From GCA-003244245 sp050699515 (GTDB lineage Bacteria; Actinomycetota; Actinomycetes; Mycobacteriales; Pseudonocardiaceae): a stretch of 64,000 nucleotides of DNA. The DNA lies in the NCBI GenBank assembly GCA_050699515.1, contig JBOHFF010000052.1, forward strand, positions 23,785 to 87,784, read 5' to 3'. Positions 9,147 to 17,934 of this stretch are shown here, piece by piece. A model generated the notes under the pieces. The model ran no database searches. It had not been told where the DNA came from and saw nothing but the letters and a program-made list of their open reading frames with translations. A program made the position numbers and the translations under genes. The stretch's first letter is position 1. Each line of letters opens with the position of its first letter.

Positions 9147-9869
9147 TCAGCGTCGAGCGCCGCTGAGCGCCTGATCCAGCCAGCCTTCATCACCGAGGTC
9201 GATGACCGCTCCGTTCACCACGACGCTCGGCGTGCCGAACCGGCGATCGGACCGAAGTCCGCTGATGTAGCGGCTGGCGTTCTCGGTCGCCGCGGTGATC
9301 CGTGGGGTGGCATCGGTCTGCACGCAGCGGGCAAAACCGTTGCCGGCGCCCAGCGCACGACCGAGCTGCTGGAGTTGATCACTAGTCCACCCGCGACCAC
9401 CCTCCTGCGGCTGGGTGCCGAACAAGCTGTCGTGGAAGCGGGGGAAGATACCGGCCTCGGCGGCGCAGAACGTCGCACCAGCGGCCAGGGTGGAGTATCC
9501 GGCGGGAGCGGACAGGTCATCGAGGATGGCGACCGGGTGGTACACCACCTTGGCCTTACCGTCCGCGGCAGCCTGGGCGAACCGCTGGTGGTAGAGCCTC
9601 TCGAACTGGCCACAGGCCGGGCACAGGAAATCCTCGTAGACATCAATGGTGACGGGTGCCTGCGGGCTTCCGGTCACCACGGCGTCACCCTGGGTGGTCA
9701 CAGGGTATTCCGGTCCGGCAGCGGCGAGGGGAATCACGTTCGGGAGCTCTGGCTTGTTACTGTTCTGCAGCCAGACCACGACTCCGACCACCACGGCGAG
9801 GACCGCGACGATGACGATCGCCGCGATCACTCCACGGCGTCCCCCGCCGCTGCCCCGAGCCGCCGTCAC
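9147..9869 (-). CDS. DsbA-family thiol:disulfide oxidoreductase, membrane anchored
   Basis: A short basic N-terminus and a transmembrane segment (VIAAIVIVAVLAVVVGVVVW, about residues 14-33) anchor an extracytoplasmic thioredoxin-fold domain. The redox motif FLCPACG has Cys83 and Cys86, and GTPSVVVNG near the C-terminus supplies the cis-proline loop. The family forms or isomerises disulfides in exported proteins. A MauE/DoxX-like gene lies 54 nt upstream on the same strand, a common pairing in which the membrane partner may reoxidise DsbA. The start is a GTG codon. Confidence 0.9.
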   Translation of the reverse strand: MTAARGSGGGRRGVIAAIVIVAVLAVVVGVVVWLQNSNKPELPNVIPLAAAGPEYPVTTQGDAVVTGSPQAPVTIDVYEDFLCPACGQFERLYHQRFAQAAADGKAKVVYHPVAILDDLSAPAGYSTLAAGATFCAAEAGIFPRFHDSLFGTQPQEGGRGWTSDQLQQLGRALGAGNGFARCVQTDATPRITAATENASRYISGLRSDRRFGTPSVVVNGAVIDLGDEGWLDQALSGARR

Positions 9870-9923
9870 CGCGCGGCCCGCCGCTTGCGCTCATCCTCGG
9901 TCACCACAACACCCACCTCCTGT

Positions 9924-10481
9924 TCATCCGGCCGGAGAACCGGCTCGACCCCACCCTGCGCCCGGATCCGCGCGCAGCCATCCGTCGACGCTCAGCGCCG
10001 TCCGCGGTCGCACCAGCAGCCAGGACGCCAGCAGCAAGATACCGACATCGCGAGCCAACTCCTGCGGGTACCGCGTGCTGCCTTCGGGTACCACCCCGCC
10101 ACCACCGAAGCATCCACAATCGATGGACAATCCGCGTGCCCAGGCCTGCACCACCCCGGCCATCAGCACTACCAACAACACCGCCGAGGCCACCGCCACC
10201 CACCGGGTCAGCACGCCCACCACCAGCAGGATCCCCAGGACGACCTCCACCAGGGGCAACGCGATGGCGACCGGCCCGACCAAGCCGCGCGGCAGCAGCT
10301 CGTAGGCGTGCACCGCGACCCACGTCTGCGCCGGGTCGATGGCCTTGATCGCACCGGAGACCAGGAAGATCGCAGCCAGCCCCAGCCGTATCGCGGTACC
10401 CAGCCCGTCGAGGACGGGGCGGGAAAAAGGGAGCACACACGCAGAGTAGTCACTCGCTGCGAAGGAGGTGAGCCTGGCCAT
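9924..10481 (-). CDS. MauE/DoxX-like redox-associated membrane protein
   Basis: Four hydrophobic segments are predicted (around residues 28-45, 68-90, 93-113 and 143-156). A DCGCFGGGG motif with Cys122 and Cys124 follows the third segment. This matches the MauE family of methylamine-utilisation-type redox membrane proteins, often found before a DsbA-like gene as here. It probably shares an operon with that gene. The start may lie downstream of 10481 (for example at VLPFSRP), because the first 15 residues are not conserved-looking. Confidence 0.85.
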   Translation of the reverse strand: MARLTSFAASDYSACVLPFSRPVLDGLGTAIRLGLAAIFLVSGAIKAIDPAQTWVAVHAYELLPRGLVGPVAIALPLVEVVLGILLVVGVLTRWVAVASAVLLVVLMAGVVQAWARGLSIDCGCFGGGGVVPEGSTRYPQELARDVGILLLASWLLVRPRTALSVDGWLRADPGAGWGRAGSPAG

Positions 10482-10564
10482 GGCGAGGCGGACCTGAGTT
10501 CTGGCGTGACCGGGTTCGCTCCGTACCGTGGCCGTGAGGGGTGCTGCTGAGACGCAGGTGATAA

Positions 10565-11266
10565 GTGATGACCAACGAGATCGGGCACGTGCACCAGGAC
10601 GTGTCCGGTGGCTGGCTCCGGCCGGCCGTGTTCGGCGCGATGGACGGTTTGGTGACCAACATCGCGCTGATCGCGGGCGTGAGTGGCAGCGGAGCGGGTG
10701 CCGACTTGATCGTGCTTACCGGGATGGCCGGATTGGTGGCCGGAGCATTCTCGATGGCGCTGGGAGAGTACGCGTCGGTCGAGACGCAGAACGACTCGGT
10801 GCGCGCTGAGGTGGCAGTGGAACGCGACGAGCTACGCCGGCACCCGAAGGCTGAGAAGGCCGAGCTGGTCAGTTCCTTCGTCCAGATGGGCCTGACTCGG
10901 CGGACCGCGCAGCAGGTGGCCGAGGAGGTGCACGCCAACCCGGCGCTGGCGGTCCGGGTGCACATCAACCAGGAGCTCGGGGTTAATCCCGAGGACCAAC
11001 CCTCCCCGTGGGTGGCCGCAGGCTCGTCGTTTCTCTGCTTCGCGATCGGCGCGCTGGTCCCGCTGATCCCCTACCTGCTCGGCTTCCCCGTGCTGATGGT
11101 GGGTCTCGCCGTCGGCGCCGCTGGGTTGTTCCTGGCGGGGGCGCTCGCGGCCCGGTGCACCACCCGGTCGTGGTGGCTGGGCGGGATGCGCCAGGTGGGG
11201 TTCGGCGCGATCGCGGCGGTGGCAACCTACCTCGTCGGTGCCCTGATCGGGGTCGGCGCGGGCTGA
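10565..11266 (+). CDS. VIT1/CCC1-family Fe/Mn transporter
   Basis: The protein opens with GGWLRPAVFGAMDGLVTNIA, a family hallmark, followed by GAFSMALGEYASVETQND. A charged cytoplasmic region (about residues 75-140) comes next, then three further membrane segments (FLCFAIGALVPLIPYL, VGLAVGAAGLFLAGAL, AIAAVATYLVGALIGVG). Family members export iron or manganese into vacuoles or out of the cell. The start is GTG 10565 or ATG 10568. The 3' end overlaps the convergent MFS gene by 40 bp. Confidence 0.9.
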   Translation: MMTNEIGHVHQDVSGGWLRPAVFGAMDGLVTNIALIAGVSGSGAGADLIVLTGMAGLVAGAFSMALGEYASVETQNDSVRAEVAVERDELRRHPKAEKAELVSSFVQMGLTRRTAQQVAEEVHANPALAVRVHINQELGVNPEDQPSPWVAAGSSFLCFAIGALVPLIPYLLGFPVLMVGLAVGAAGLFLAGALAARCTTRSWWLGGMRQVGFGAIAAVATYLVGALIGVGAG

Positions 11267-12486
11267 GCGTCCCTGGGCGGCCACGTCTCGGGCGTGCGTA
11301 GCCAGACCAGCGCGGCGAGCAGGGAGACGGCGCCGGTCACGGTGAACGCCGCCGGATAGGACAGCTGGTCGACGAGCAGACCGGCCGCGATCGGGCCGAT
11401 GATCGCACCGATATCGGCGGTCATCTGTACCGTGGCCAGCACCGGACCGCCCTTGGCCTGCGAGCCGATGACATCAGCCACCGTGGCGCCCTGGGCCGGC
11501 GAGACCAGGCCGGTGCCTGCGCCCGCAAGCAAGGCGACGACGAGGAACTCCGGTACCCCGCTGGTGAACCCGAGCCAGATCGTCGCGCCCCCCGTGACGA
11601 GCAGCCCCACCATCATCGGTAATCGGCGTCCGAGGGAGTCCGCGAGCCGACCGGAGAACATCAGCACGGCCATGGTGCCCGCCGCGAACACGGACAGCGC
11701 CACGCCGGCCAGCGCCTGCGCCCGGTGCAGCGCCTCGACGACGAACAGTGGCACCAGCGAGACCCGCACGCCGTAGACCGCCCAGCCGTGGGCGAAGTTG
11801 CTGGCCAGCGCGGCCCGGTAGGTAGGTTGGCGCCAGGCCTGGCGCACCGTCAACGAGGCGATGTCGGTGGCCAGAGTGGTACTGTCCACCGAAGAACGCT
11901 GCAAGGACAACTGTGCCACGGCAGCGGCGACGAACAGCGCCACCGCGTAGAACACGAACGGCGCGCGCAGCGAAATGGCGATCAGTCCGCCGCCGAAGAG
12001 CGGACCGCTGACGCTACCGAGCAGGAAACTGCTGGTCCACAGGCCCGTGGAGCGCCCGCGCAGCGCCGGCGGGGTGAGCCGGATCAACAGCGCGATCGCC
12101 GAGACGGTGAACATGGTCGACCCGACACCGCCCAGGGACCGCAACACCAGCAGTTGCCAGTAGTTCGCGGCCAGGGCACAGGCACCCGTCGACAGCGCGA
12201 CCACGATGATGCCCCAGATGTAGACCGGCCGTTCCCCCAGCGCCGACACCAGCTTGCCGCTGACGGGCGCGAACGCCAGCCGCATGAACGCGAACGCACT
12301 GATCACGATCGAGGCCGCAGTGACGCTGACGTCGAAGCTGCGTGCGAACGTGGGTAGGGCGGGGGCAACGATCCCGAAGCCCAGCGCGATCACGAAACTG
12401 ATCGCCACGAGCACCCAGACCTCGCGAGGCAGCCGCGTAGCTGGTGGGGTCACCGAAGTCGGTACCGATTCCAGCTCTGCGCTCAC
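11227..12486 (-). CDS. MFS transporter
   Basis: About twelve hydrophobic helices are visible, starting with VWVLVAISFVIALGFGIVAP. The family motif between helices 2 and 3 appears as APVSGKLVSALGERPVY, and its second-half counterpart is GRLADSLGRRLPMMV. This is the layout of drug/proton antiporters of the major facilitator superfamily. The substrate cannot be assigned. The gene converges on the VIT-family gene. Confidence 0.9.
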   Translation of the reverse strand: MSAELESVPTSVTPPATRLPREVWVLVAISFVIALGFGIVAPALPTFARSFDVSVTAASIVISAFAFMRLAFAPVSGKLVSALGERPVYIWGIIVVALSTGACALAANYWQLLVLRSLGGVGSTMFTVSAIALLIRLTPPALRGRSTGLWTSSFLLGSVSGPLFGGGLIAISLRAPFVFYAVALFVAAAVAQLSLQRSSVDSTTLATDIASLTVRQAWRQPTYRAALASNFAHGWAVYGVRVSLVPLFVVEALHRAQALAGVALSVFAAGTMAVLMFSGRLADSLGRRLPMMVGLLVTGGATIWLGFTSGVPEFLVVALLAGAGTGLVSPAQGATVADVIGSQAKGGPVLATVQMTADIGAIIGPIAAGLLVDQLSYPAAFTVTGAVSLLAALVWLRTPETWPPRDAQPAPTPIRAPTR

Positions 12487-12691
12487 CAGCCACCACCCTG
12501 CGGATCGCCTTCTCAGTGCTCACAGCACCGGCTGCTCACTCACCACCGTGCTCAACCAGCGGCGCGCCCCGGGGCATTCCCGCTGCCCATGGACCAGACC
12601 GTGGCGACCCGATGGACACCGCGTTGAACAGCCTCCTGGCTGCACTGGCAGGTTGCCCGCTTGGCGCACGGTGGGATTAGGCTCCCCTGCC

Positions 12692-13183
12692 ATGGATTGG
12701 GCGGACACGGAACGTAACAGGGCTGCAGTACACGAGGCCGGGCACGCCCTCGTCGCCGCCTCGCGGCGCCTTGGCGTCGCCGTCATCGAGCTGCACAGCC
12801 GCGACGGCGAGGGTGGGATGCGGCTGCGCGAAGAACCATCGGCGCTCGACCGGATATGGGTCCTGTACGGCGGCCCATTCGCGGAGAAAGTAGTTTTCCG
12901 GAGGTTGACATCAGCGGCCGTACCGCCTGAGCTCGACGAGCTGTTGCTGGCACATAAACTATGCCGGCAAATCGGAATCAATAACACCATCGGAATCATG
13001 GATCAGGTTGAAGCGTACCTCCGCGAGCACCGGGCTCGACTGGAACTCATTGCGACCCGCCTGTTGGAGGTCGATACGGTGCAAGGCCCCGATCTCGACC
13101 AGCTCCTCAGCGACGCACCCTCAGCCACGCAGCGGGAGGTGCTGGGCGCAGTCACCCCACACGCCAGTACAGAGGCACCGTAG
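12692..13183 (+). CDS. Small M41-like zinc metallopeptidase domain protein
   Basis: The start at ATG 12692 gives a 163-aa protein. It opens with DTERNRAAVHEAGHALVAAS, containing the HEAGH zinc-binding motif of FtsH-type M41 peptidases. The rest (GGPFAEKVVFRR, DELLLAHKLCRQIG, EVDTVQGPDLDQLLSD) follows the M41 helical pattern. It has no AAA+ module and no membrane segment, so it is a free-standing domain of unknown substrate. The frame is open upstream to 12254, but that part has no coding character. Confidence 0.7.
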   Translation: MDWADTERNRAAVHEAGHALVAASRRLGVAVIELHSRDGEGGMRLREEPSALDRIWVLYGGPFAEKVVFRRLTSAAVPPELDELLLAHKLCRQIGINNTIGIMDQVEAYLREHRARLELIATRLLEVDTVQGPDLDQLLSDAPSATQREVLGAVTPHASTEAP

Positions 13184-13208
13184 ACCGGATACCCGACTCG
13201 CACGCCTC

Positions 13209-13259
13209 GGCGGCCTTCTCACCTCTGCCCTTGCGGGTCAGAGTGCGAGTAAGGCCGCC
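13209..13259 (-). terminator. Hairpin downstream of tmRNA
   Basis: GGCGGCCTT (13209-13217) pairs perfectly with 13251-13259, with a further inner pairing CTCTG (13223-13227) with CAGAG (13239-13243). It starts directly after the CCA end of tmRNA on the minus strand. No U-run follows, so it may act in 3' processing as well as in termination. Confidence 0.55.
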
Positions 13260-13268
13260 ATGGTGGAG
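13233..13268. repeat. 36-bp repeat at the 3' end of tmRNA (copy 2)
   Basis: This copy differs by one base from the one at 8963-8998, and it likewise runs from the 3' flank into the last bases of a CCA-encoding RNA gene. Both RNA genes lie on the minus strand. Confidence 0.7.
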
Positions 13269-13631
13269 GTGCCGGGAATCGAACCCGGGTCCTCCGTCGC
13301 CTCGTCAGGGCTTCTCCGTGCGCAGTCCACTACGTCTCTACTCGGATCCACCGGTCACGCGGACCAGCCGGTGTGACGATCCCAGTCGCTGTAGGTGTCC
13401 CGCTCAGACCCCGCGACCGGGTCTGAGCGGTGAAGTCCCCTAGCTGATGCCGGGGTCCGGGGCGGGGACGCCCCCGGTCCGACAGAGTTACTCCTCGCTC
13501 AGGCGGCGAGAGTGAACTCGTGCTGACGTGAGTCGGCACTTATTGGTTGCGATGACGCTTACGGTGGTCTCTCGCCTGCACCGGCACGCTTCCCACTGAC
13601 TCAACGTCCAGAGTCGAAGCCGTTCACCCCC
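13261..13631 (-). ncRNA. ssrA: tmRNA (one-piece)
   Basis: Both ends of the tRNA-like domain are present: the 5' end GGGGGTGAACGGCTTCGACT at 13631 and the 3' end GGTTCGATTCCCGGCACC plus encoded CCA at 13261. The 7-bp acceptor stem pairs GGGGGUG with CACCUCC. Inside, a tag reading frame at 13499-13537 encodes ADSRQHEFTLAA followed by TGA, with the expected ALAA-like proteolysis end. tmRNA releases stalled ribosomes and tags the peptide for degradation, working with SmpB encoded just upstream on the same strand. Confidence 0.96.
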
Positions 13632-13680
13632 TGGTCGGGTTGGACAACCTACCCAGGATACCCCCTTGGACGTCCACTGC

Positions 13681-14157
13681 TCACTCCATGCCTTTCGCCC
13701 GCCGCCCCAGGGCACGCTGCACCTCGCGGTTCGCGTCACGCTTGGCCAGATCGGCTCGCTTGTCGTAGGACCGCTTGCCCCGTCCCAGTGCGATCTCCAC
13801 CTTCACCTTGCCATCGGCGAAGTACATCGACAGCGGCACCAGGGCCAGTCCCTGTTCTCTGGTCTTACCGATCAGCCGCAGGATCTCCTTGCGGTGCAGG
13901 AGCAGCTTGCGGGTCCGCCGGGGCTCGTGGTTGGTCCAGCTGCCCTGGGTGTACTCCGGGATGTGCAAGCCGCGTAGCCACACCTCACCGTCGTCCACGC
14001 TGGCGAAGGCGTCGGCGAGTGAGGCGCGGCCGGCCCGCAGCGACTTGACCTCCGTGCCGGTGAGCACGATGCCCGCCTCGTAGGTGTCCATGATCTCGTA
14101 GTCGTGTCGGGCCCGCCGGTTGGACACGATCACCCTGCGCCCTCGCTCCCTGGCCAC
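13681..14157 (-). CDS. smpB: SsrA-binding protein SmpB
   Basis: The 158-residue reading from GTG 14157 begins VARERGRRVIVSNRRARHDY and contains YEAGIVLTGTEVKSLRAG, WTNHEPRRTRKLLLH and LYF-like LVPLSMYFADGKVKVEIAL. It ends in a basic tail (RADLAKRDANREVQRALGR). This is the complete SmpB OB-fold protein that binds the tRNA-like domain of tmRNA and delivers it to stalled ribosomes. The frame is open upstream to 14202, but family length favours the GTG. It is followed by ssrA, the usual actinobacterial order. Confidence 0.96.
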   Translation of the reverse strand: MARERGRRVIVSNRRARHDYEIMDTYEAGIVLTGTEVKSLRAGRASLADAFASVDDGEVWLRGLHIPEYTQGSWTNHEPRRTRKLLLHRKEILRLIGKTREQGLALVPLSMYFADGKVKVEIALGRGKRSYDKRADLAKRDANREVQRALGRRAKGME

Positions 14158-14227
14158 TAATCCCCGCTCCAGAGTGCTCCCAGGACCAGGGCGCTTCGGC
14201 AAGCAAGCGATGATCTGCGGGGCATGG

Positions 14228-15130
14228 TCAGGTACGAACGTAGAGGCGGAGGGTGAGGTAGCCGGTCAGAGCGGCGACCGCGGCTCCCACCACGAGCAGG
14301 ATCGGTGCGACCGCGAAGATGTCGTTGTAGCCCAACCGCGGCACGATCGCCGCCTCGAACACCCCGGCCAGCACCCGGTCGACGAAGGCGACCTTCCCGA
14401 TCACCAGGCCCCCGATCGCCAGCAGGCCACCGACCACGCCGGCGACCACCGCCTCCAGGAGGAAGGGCAGCTGGGTGTACCAGCGGGAGGCGCCGGTCAG
14501 CCGCATGACACCGACCTCGGTGCGGCGAGTGAAGGCCGAGAGCTGGATCGTGTTGGAGATCAACATCAGGGCTGCGAGCGCCTGGATCAGCGCGATCACG
14601 AAGGTGGCGTTGCGCAACCCGTTGAGGGCCCGGAACAGCTGCCGCAGATACTCGCCCTGGTCGGTGACACGGTCCACGCCAGGGCGACCGGTGAACTCCT
14701 TGGCCACCGAGGGGAACCGGGTCGGATCGGACAGCTGCACCCGCAGCGACGCCGGCAACGCCTCGGGTCTGGCCAGCTGCAACAGCTCCGGCTGACCCTG
14801 GAAGATCCGCTGGAACCGGCTGAACGCGGCCTGCCGACTCTCGAAGATCACTGTCTGCACGCCCGGCGTGGACTCCAGCTGCCCGCGCAGGACCGAGCAT
14901 GTGCTCGATGTGCAGCCGGGATCATTCGCGCTGACGTCGGCGCTGAGGAACACGACGGTCTCGACGCGCTGGTAGTAGTCCTGCTGCATCCGATCGATGG
15001 TGCGGACCATCAACAGGCCACCACCGAGCAGGCCAAGGGAGATCGCCGTGGTCAGAATCATCGCCACGGTCATCGTGACGTTGCGGCGCAGGCCGGTCGC
15101 GACCTCGCTGAACACGAAACTGGCACGCAT
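14228..15130 (-). CDS. ftsX: Cell-division ABC transporter permease FtsX
   Basis: The 300-aa protein has an N-terminal membrane helix (NVTMTVAMILTTAISLGLLGG), an extracytoplasmic domain of about 120 residues and three C-terminal helices separated by the FtsX motif RRTEVGVMRLTGASRWY. FtsX couples the FtsE ATPase to peptidoglycan hydrolase activation at the divisome; in actinobacteria the partner is typically RipC. It starts 32 nt after ftsE and shares its operon. Confidence 0.95.
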   Translation of the reverse strand: MRASFVFSEVATGLRRNVTMTVAMILTTAISLGLLGGGLLMVRTIDRMQQDYYQRVETVVFLSADVSANDPGCTSSTCSVLRGQLESTPGVQTVIFESRQAAFSRFQRIFQGQPELLQLARPEALPASLRVQLSDPTRFPSVAKEFTGRPGVDRVTDQGEYLRQLFRALNGLRNATFVIALIQALAALMLISNTIQLSAFTRRTEVGVMRLTGASRWYTQLPFLLEAVVAGVVGGLLAIGGLVIGKVAFVDRVLAGVFEAAIVPRLGYNDIFAVAPILLVVGAAVAALTGYLTLRLYVRT

Positions 15131-15162
15131 GGGCAGTGAACATTCCTCGGGTCGGTGGTGGA

Positions 15163-15852
15163 CTAGCGGCCGACGCCGTACACGCCGCGGCTCTCGTCCC
15201 GGACGACCTGTCCGGAGTTGAGCTCCACGACGCGGCGCCGCATGGAGTCGACGATCGCGTGGTCGTGGGTGGCCATCAACACGGTGGTGCCGGTTCGGTT
15301 GATCCTCTCCAGCAGGAGCATGATCTCGTGGCTGATGTCGCGATCCAGGTTTCCGGTGGGCTCATCGGCGAGCAGCACCAGCGGCCGGTTGACGAAGGCC
15401 CTGGCAATCGCCACCCGCTGCTGTTCCCCGCCGGAGAGCTCGTGCGGCATCCGGTCGGCCTTGCCCGCCAACCCGACCAGCTCGAGAACCTCGGGCACCA
15501 CCTTGCGGATGGTGTGCCGGGGTTTGCCGATCACCTCGAGGGCGAACGCGACGTTCTCGACGACGGTCTTGGTGCCCAGCAGCCGGAAGTCCTGGAAGAC
15601 GCAGCCCACCCGCTGCCGTAGCTGGGGGATGCGGCGCTGGGAGAGCTTGCCGACGTTGAGGTCCGCCACGTAGACATCACCCTTGCTGGGTACCTCCTCA
15701 CGCAGCAACAGGCGTAGAAAAGTGGACTTACCCGATCCGGACGGTCCGATCAAAAATGCGAACTCGCCCTTCTCCACCTCGACGGTGACGTCGTCGAGGG
15801 CGGGTCTGGTAGAAGTCCGATAGGACTTGCTGACATGGACGAGCCGGATCAC
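15163..15852 (-). CDS. ftsE: Cell-division ATP-binding protein FtsE
   Basis: The 229-aa ABC ATPase has Walker A GPSGSGKST (about residues 37-45), the Q-loop CVFQDFRLL, signature LSGGEQQRVAIARA, Walker B LVLLADEP and the switch His in MATHDH. It is FtsE by the start MIRLVHVSKSYRTSTRPALD and by its position between prfB and ftsX. It energises FtsX for cell-wall hydrolase control during division. Confidence 0.96.
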   Translation of the reverse strand: MIRLVHVSKSYRTSTRPALDDVTVEVEKGEFAFLIGPSGSGKSTFLRLLLREEVPSKGDVYVADLNVGKLSQRRIPQLRQRVGCVFQDFRLLGTKTVVENVAFALEVIGKPRHTIRKVVPEVLELVGLAGKADRMPHELSGGEQQRVAIARAFVNRPLVLLADEPTGNLDRDISHEIMLLLERINRTGTTVLMATHDHAIVDSMRRRVVELNSGQVVRDESRGVYGVGR

Positions 15853-15920
15853 GAGCGGCGAGTGTACTCAACCAAGGCCACCGACATCTCCTCGACGTGC
15901 CGGTAGCCCCGAAATCAGGC

Positions 15921-17033
15921 TCAACCGGCGAGGTGCGCTTCCTGCTGGCGGCGCCACCGGATACCGGATTCGAGGAAGCCGTCGATGTCCCCGTCGAGCA
16001 CCGCGGCGGGGTTGCCGACCTCGTGCTCGGTGCGAAGATCCTTGACCATCTGGTAGGGATGCAGCACGTAGGACCGCATCTGGTTGCCCCAGGATCTGCC
16101 CTCGCCCTTGAGCGCGTCCAGCTCGGCCTGCTGCTCCTGGCGTTTGCGCTCCAGCAACCGTGACTGTAGAACCCGCATCGCCGCGGCCCGGTTCTGGATC
16201 TGCGATTTCTCGTTCTGGCAGGACACCACGATGCCGGTCGGGAGATGGGTGATCCGCACCGCGGAATCGGTGGTGTTGACACTTTGCCCACCGGGTCCGG
16301 AAGATCGAAAAACGTCGATCCGGATCTCATTTTCCGGGATATCCACGTGGTCGGCGGTCTCGGTCACCGGCAGCACCTCGACGCCGGCGAAGGAGGTCTG
16401 CCGGCGGCCTTGGTTGTCGAACGGTGAGATCCGCACCAGCCGGTGAGTGCCCTGCTCCACCGACAGGGTGCCGTAGGCGAAGGGCGCGGTGACGACGAAG
16501 GTCGCCGACTTGATCCCGGCCTCCTCGGCGTAGGAGATGTCGTAGACCTCGGTGGGGTGGCCGTGCCGCTCAGCCCACCGCAGGTACATCCGCATCAGCA
16601 TCTCTGCCCAGTCGGCAGCGTCCACCCCGCCGGCCTCGGAGCGGATCGTCACCAGTGCGGCGCGCTCGTCGTAGTCACCAGCCAGCAGGGTCCGGATCTC
16701 CAACGAGGCGATCTCCGTACGCAGCCGATGGTGCTCGGCCCCGGCCTCGCGACGGGCACCCTCGTCGTCGCCTTCCTCGGCCAGCTCGTAGAGCACCTCC
16801 ACGTCCTCCAGCCGCTGCCGCAGCCCGAGCACCCGCCGCAGGTCGCCCTGCTTGTGGGAGAGCTTGCTGTTGACCTGCTGGGCATGCTCGACGTCGTCCC
16901 ACAGGTCGGGTTGGGAGGCTTGCTCCTGCAGCTGCGCCACCTGAGCCCGCAACCGGTCGATGTCCAGCACAGCCTCGATCCCGGCGAGGGTGGCGGAGAG
17001 ATCCTTGAGGTCGGGTGCGACGTCGGCGTTCAC
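15921..17033 (-). CDS. prfB: Peptide chain release factor 2
   Basis: The 370-aa class I release factor has the GGQ peptidyl-hydrolysis motif in SSGPGGQSVNTTDSAVRIT (near residue 248) and the SPF anticodon-like motif in RLVRISPFDNQGRRQTSF, the mark of RF2 (UGA/UAA). The reading frame is continuous from the N-terminus, so the programmed +1 frameshift found in many bacterial prfB genes is absent. If the UGA codons in grdA and grdB are read as Sec, RF2 competes with Sec insertion at them; that is inference. Confidence 0.96.
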   Translation of the reverse strand: MNADVAPDLKDLSATLAGIEAVLDIDRLRAQVAQLQEQASQPDLWDDVEHAQQVNSKLSHKQGDLRRVLGLRQRLEDVEVLYELAEEGDDEGARREAGAEHHRLRTEIASLEIRTLLAGDYDERAALVTIRSEAGGVDAADWAEMLMRMYLRWAERHGHPTEVYDISYAEEAGIKSATFVVTAPFAYGTLSVEQGTHRLVRISPFDNQGRRQTSFAGVEVLPVTETADHVDIPENEIRIDVFRSSGPGGQSVNTTDSAVRITHLPTGIVVSCQNEKSQIQNRAAAMRVLQSRLLERKRQEQQAELDALKGEGRSWGNQMRSYVLHPYQMVKDLRTEHEVGNPAAVLDGDIDGFLESGIRWRRQQEAHLAG

Positions 17034-17060
17034 GTCGAGCCAGGGTAGTCGCCTCGTTGC

Positions 17061-17561
17061 TCAGTCCGTCGGGATGGCGTCGAGTAACTTGAGCACCGCG
17101 CGCCGGTGCGCCACGGTGAACTCCGCGACAGCCTTGGTGTAGGGGTTGCCCGCCGCCTTCACGTCGACCCTGGCCTCGTCGAGAGCACGGAGGTAGTCGA
17201 CCCGGGCGTTGCTGACCAGATTGGCCCGCTGCTTGGGAGTGAGCTGCCCGGCGTGCACCAGGCGCAGGATCAGTGGGCTGCGCAGATTGTCCGATCCCGC
17301 GGTGGAGTTCAGCCAGGACTTGAACGTGCGCTTACCGGCGGCGGTGATCACATACTGCTGACTCGCACGCGCTCCCCGCTTGCCGAGCCGGAGCAGGCCG
17401 GCCTCGGCGAGCACCGGCAGCTCCCGGTACACCTGGCTGCGGGTCACGCTGAAGTACGACCCGAACCGCTCACCCGCGGCTGCGACCAGCTGACCGCCGG
17501 TCATCGGGCCTGTGTGCAACAGTCCGAGCAGAGCGGCCGAGGTGGCGTTCAGGTCTCGCAC
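17061..17561 (-). CDS. PadR-family transcriptional regulator
   Basis: The 166-aa product from GTG 17561 has the winged-helix PadR pattern: LNATSAALLGLLHTGPMTGG, then SVTRSQVYRELPVLAEAGLL and the wing QQYVITAAGKRTFKSWL. A C-terminal helical dimerisation part (PLILRLVHAGQLTPKQRANL) follows. PadR proteins usually repress an adjacent gene, but no obvious target is next to it. The frame is open far upstream, yet that part lacks conserved sequence. Confidence 0.85.
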   Translation of the reverse strand: MRDLNATSAALLGLLHTGPMTGGQLVAAAGERFGSYFSVTRSQVYRELPVLAEAGLLRLGKRGARASQQYVITAAGKRTFKSWLNSTAGSDNLRSPLILRLVHAGQLTPKQRANLVSNARVDYLRALDEARVDVKAAGNPYTKAVAEFTVAHRRAVLKLLDAIPTD

Positions 17562-17934
17562 CCACCCACGGTCCCACGCCCACCCCGATCTTGTCCACAA
17601 TGGCCTGAACCACCGTCCACTGTGGCACTGAACATCACCAAGGCGGCTCAGCGTGCCTGCTTTCCGGCATTCTGCCGGCGTAGTTGCCGTCGAACTCGAT
17701 ACTGTCAGCACACTGTGAGCATGCGCGAGACATTTGCTCATGAAGCAGTCCTGAGCATGGGGCCGGAGGCGGACCTCCGGGCGCCGGGAGCAGCGATCAC
17801 GGTCGCGCTGTGCGGGCAGTGGCAGCTGCGCAGCAGCCAGCAGAGCGTGCGTACACCTGCTGCCGTCAGCGCTGTTCCGGCCGTGCGCGACCATCCGGCC
17901 GCGCTCCCCTGCCCCGCGGCGCCTTGGCGGCTCG
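17562..17934. other. Intergenic region between divergent regulators
   Basis: No intact gene is seen. The right part (about 17760-17934) has coding-like composition in shifting frames directly before the DUF5753 gene and may be a frameshifted remnant of its missing N-terminal helix-turn-helix. Confidence 0.35.

Noticed and set aside
11725..12357. Open frame opposite the MFS transporter
   Set aside because: Low-complexity Arg/Gln/Asp-rich translation and full overlap with a membrane protein gene; a composition artefact.
16000..17033. Programmed frameshift in prfB
   Set aside because: The release factor 2 frame is continuous, with no in-frame TGA near codon 25.
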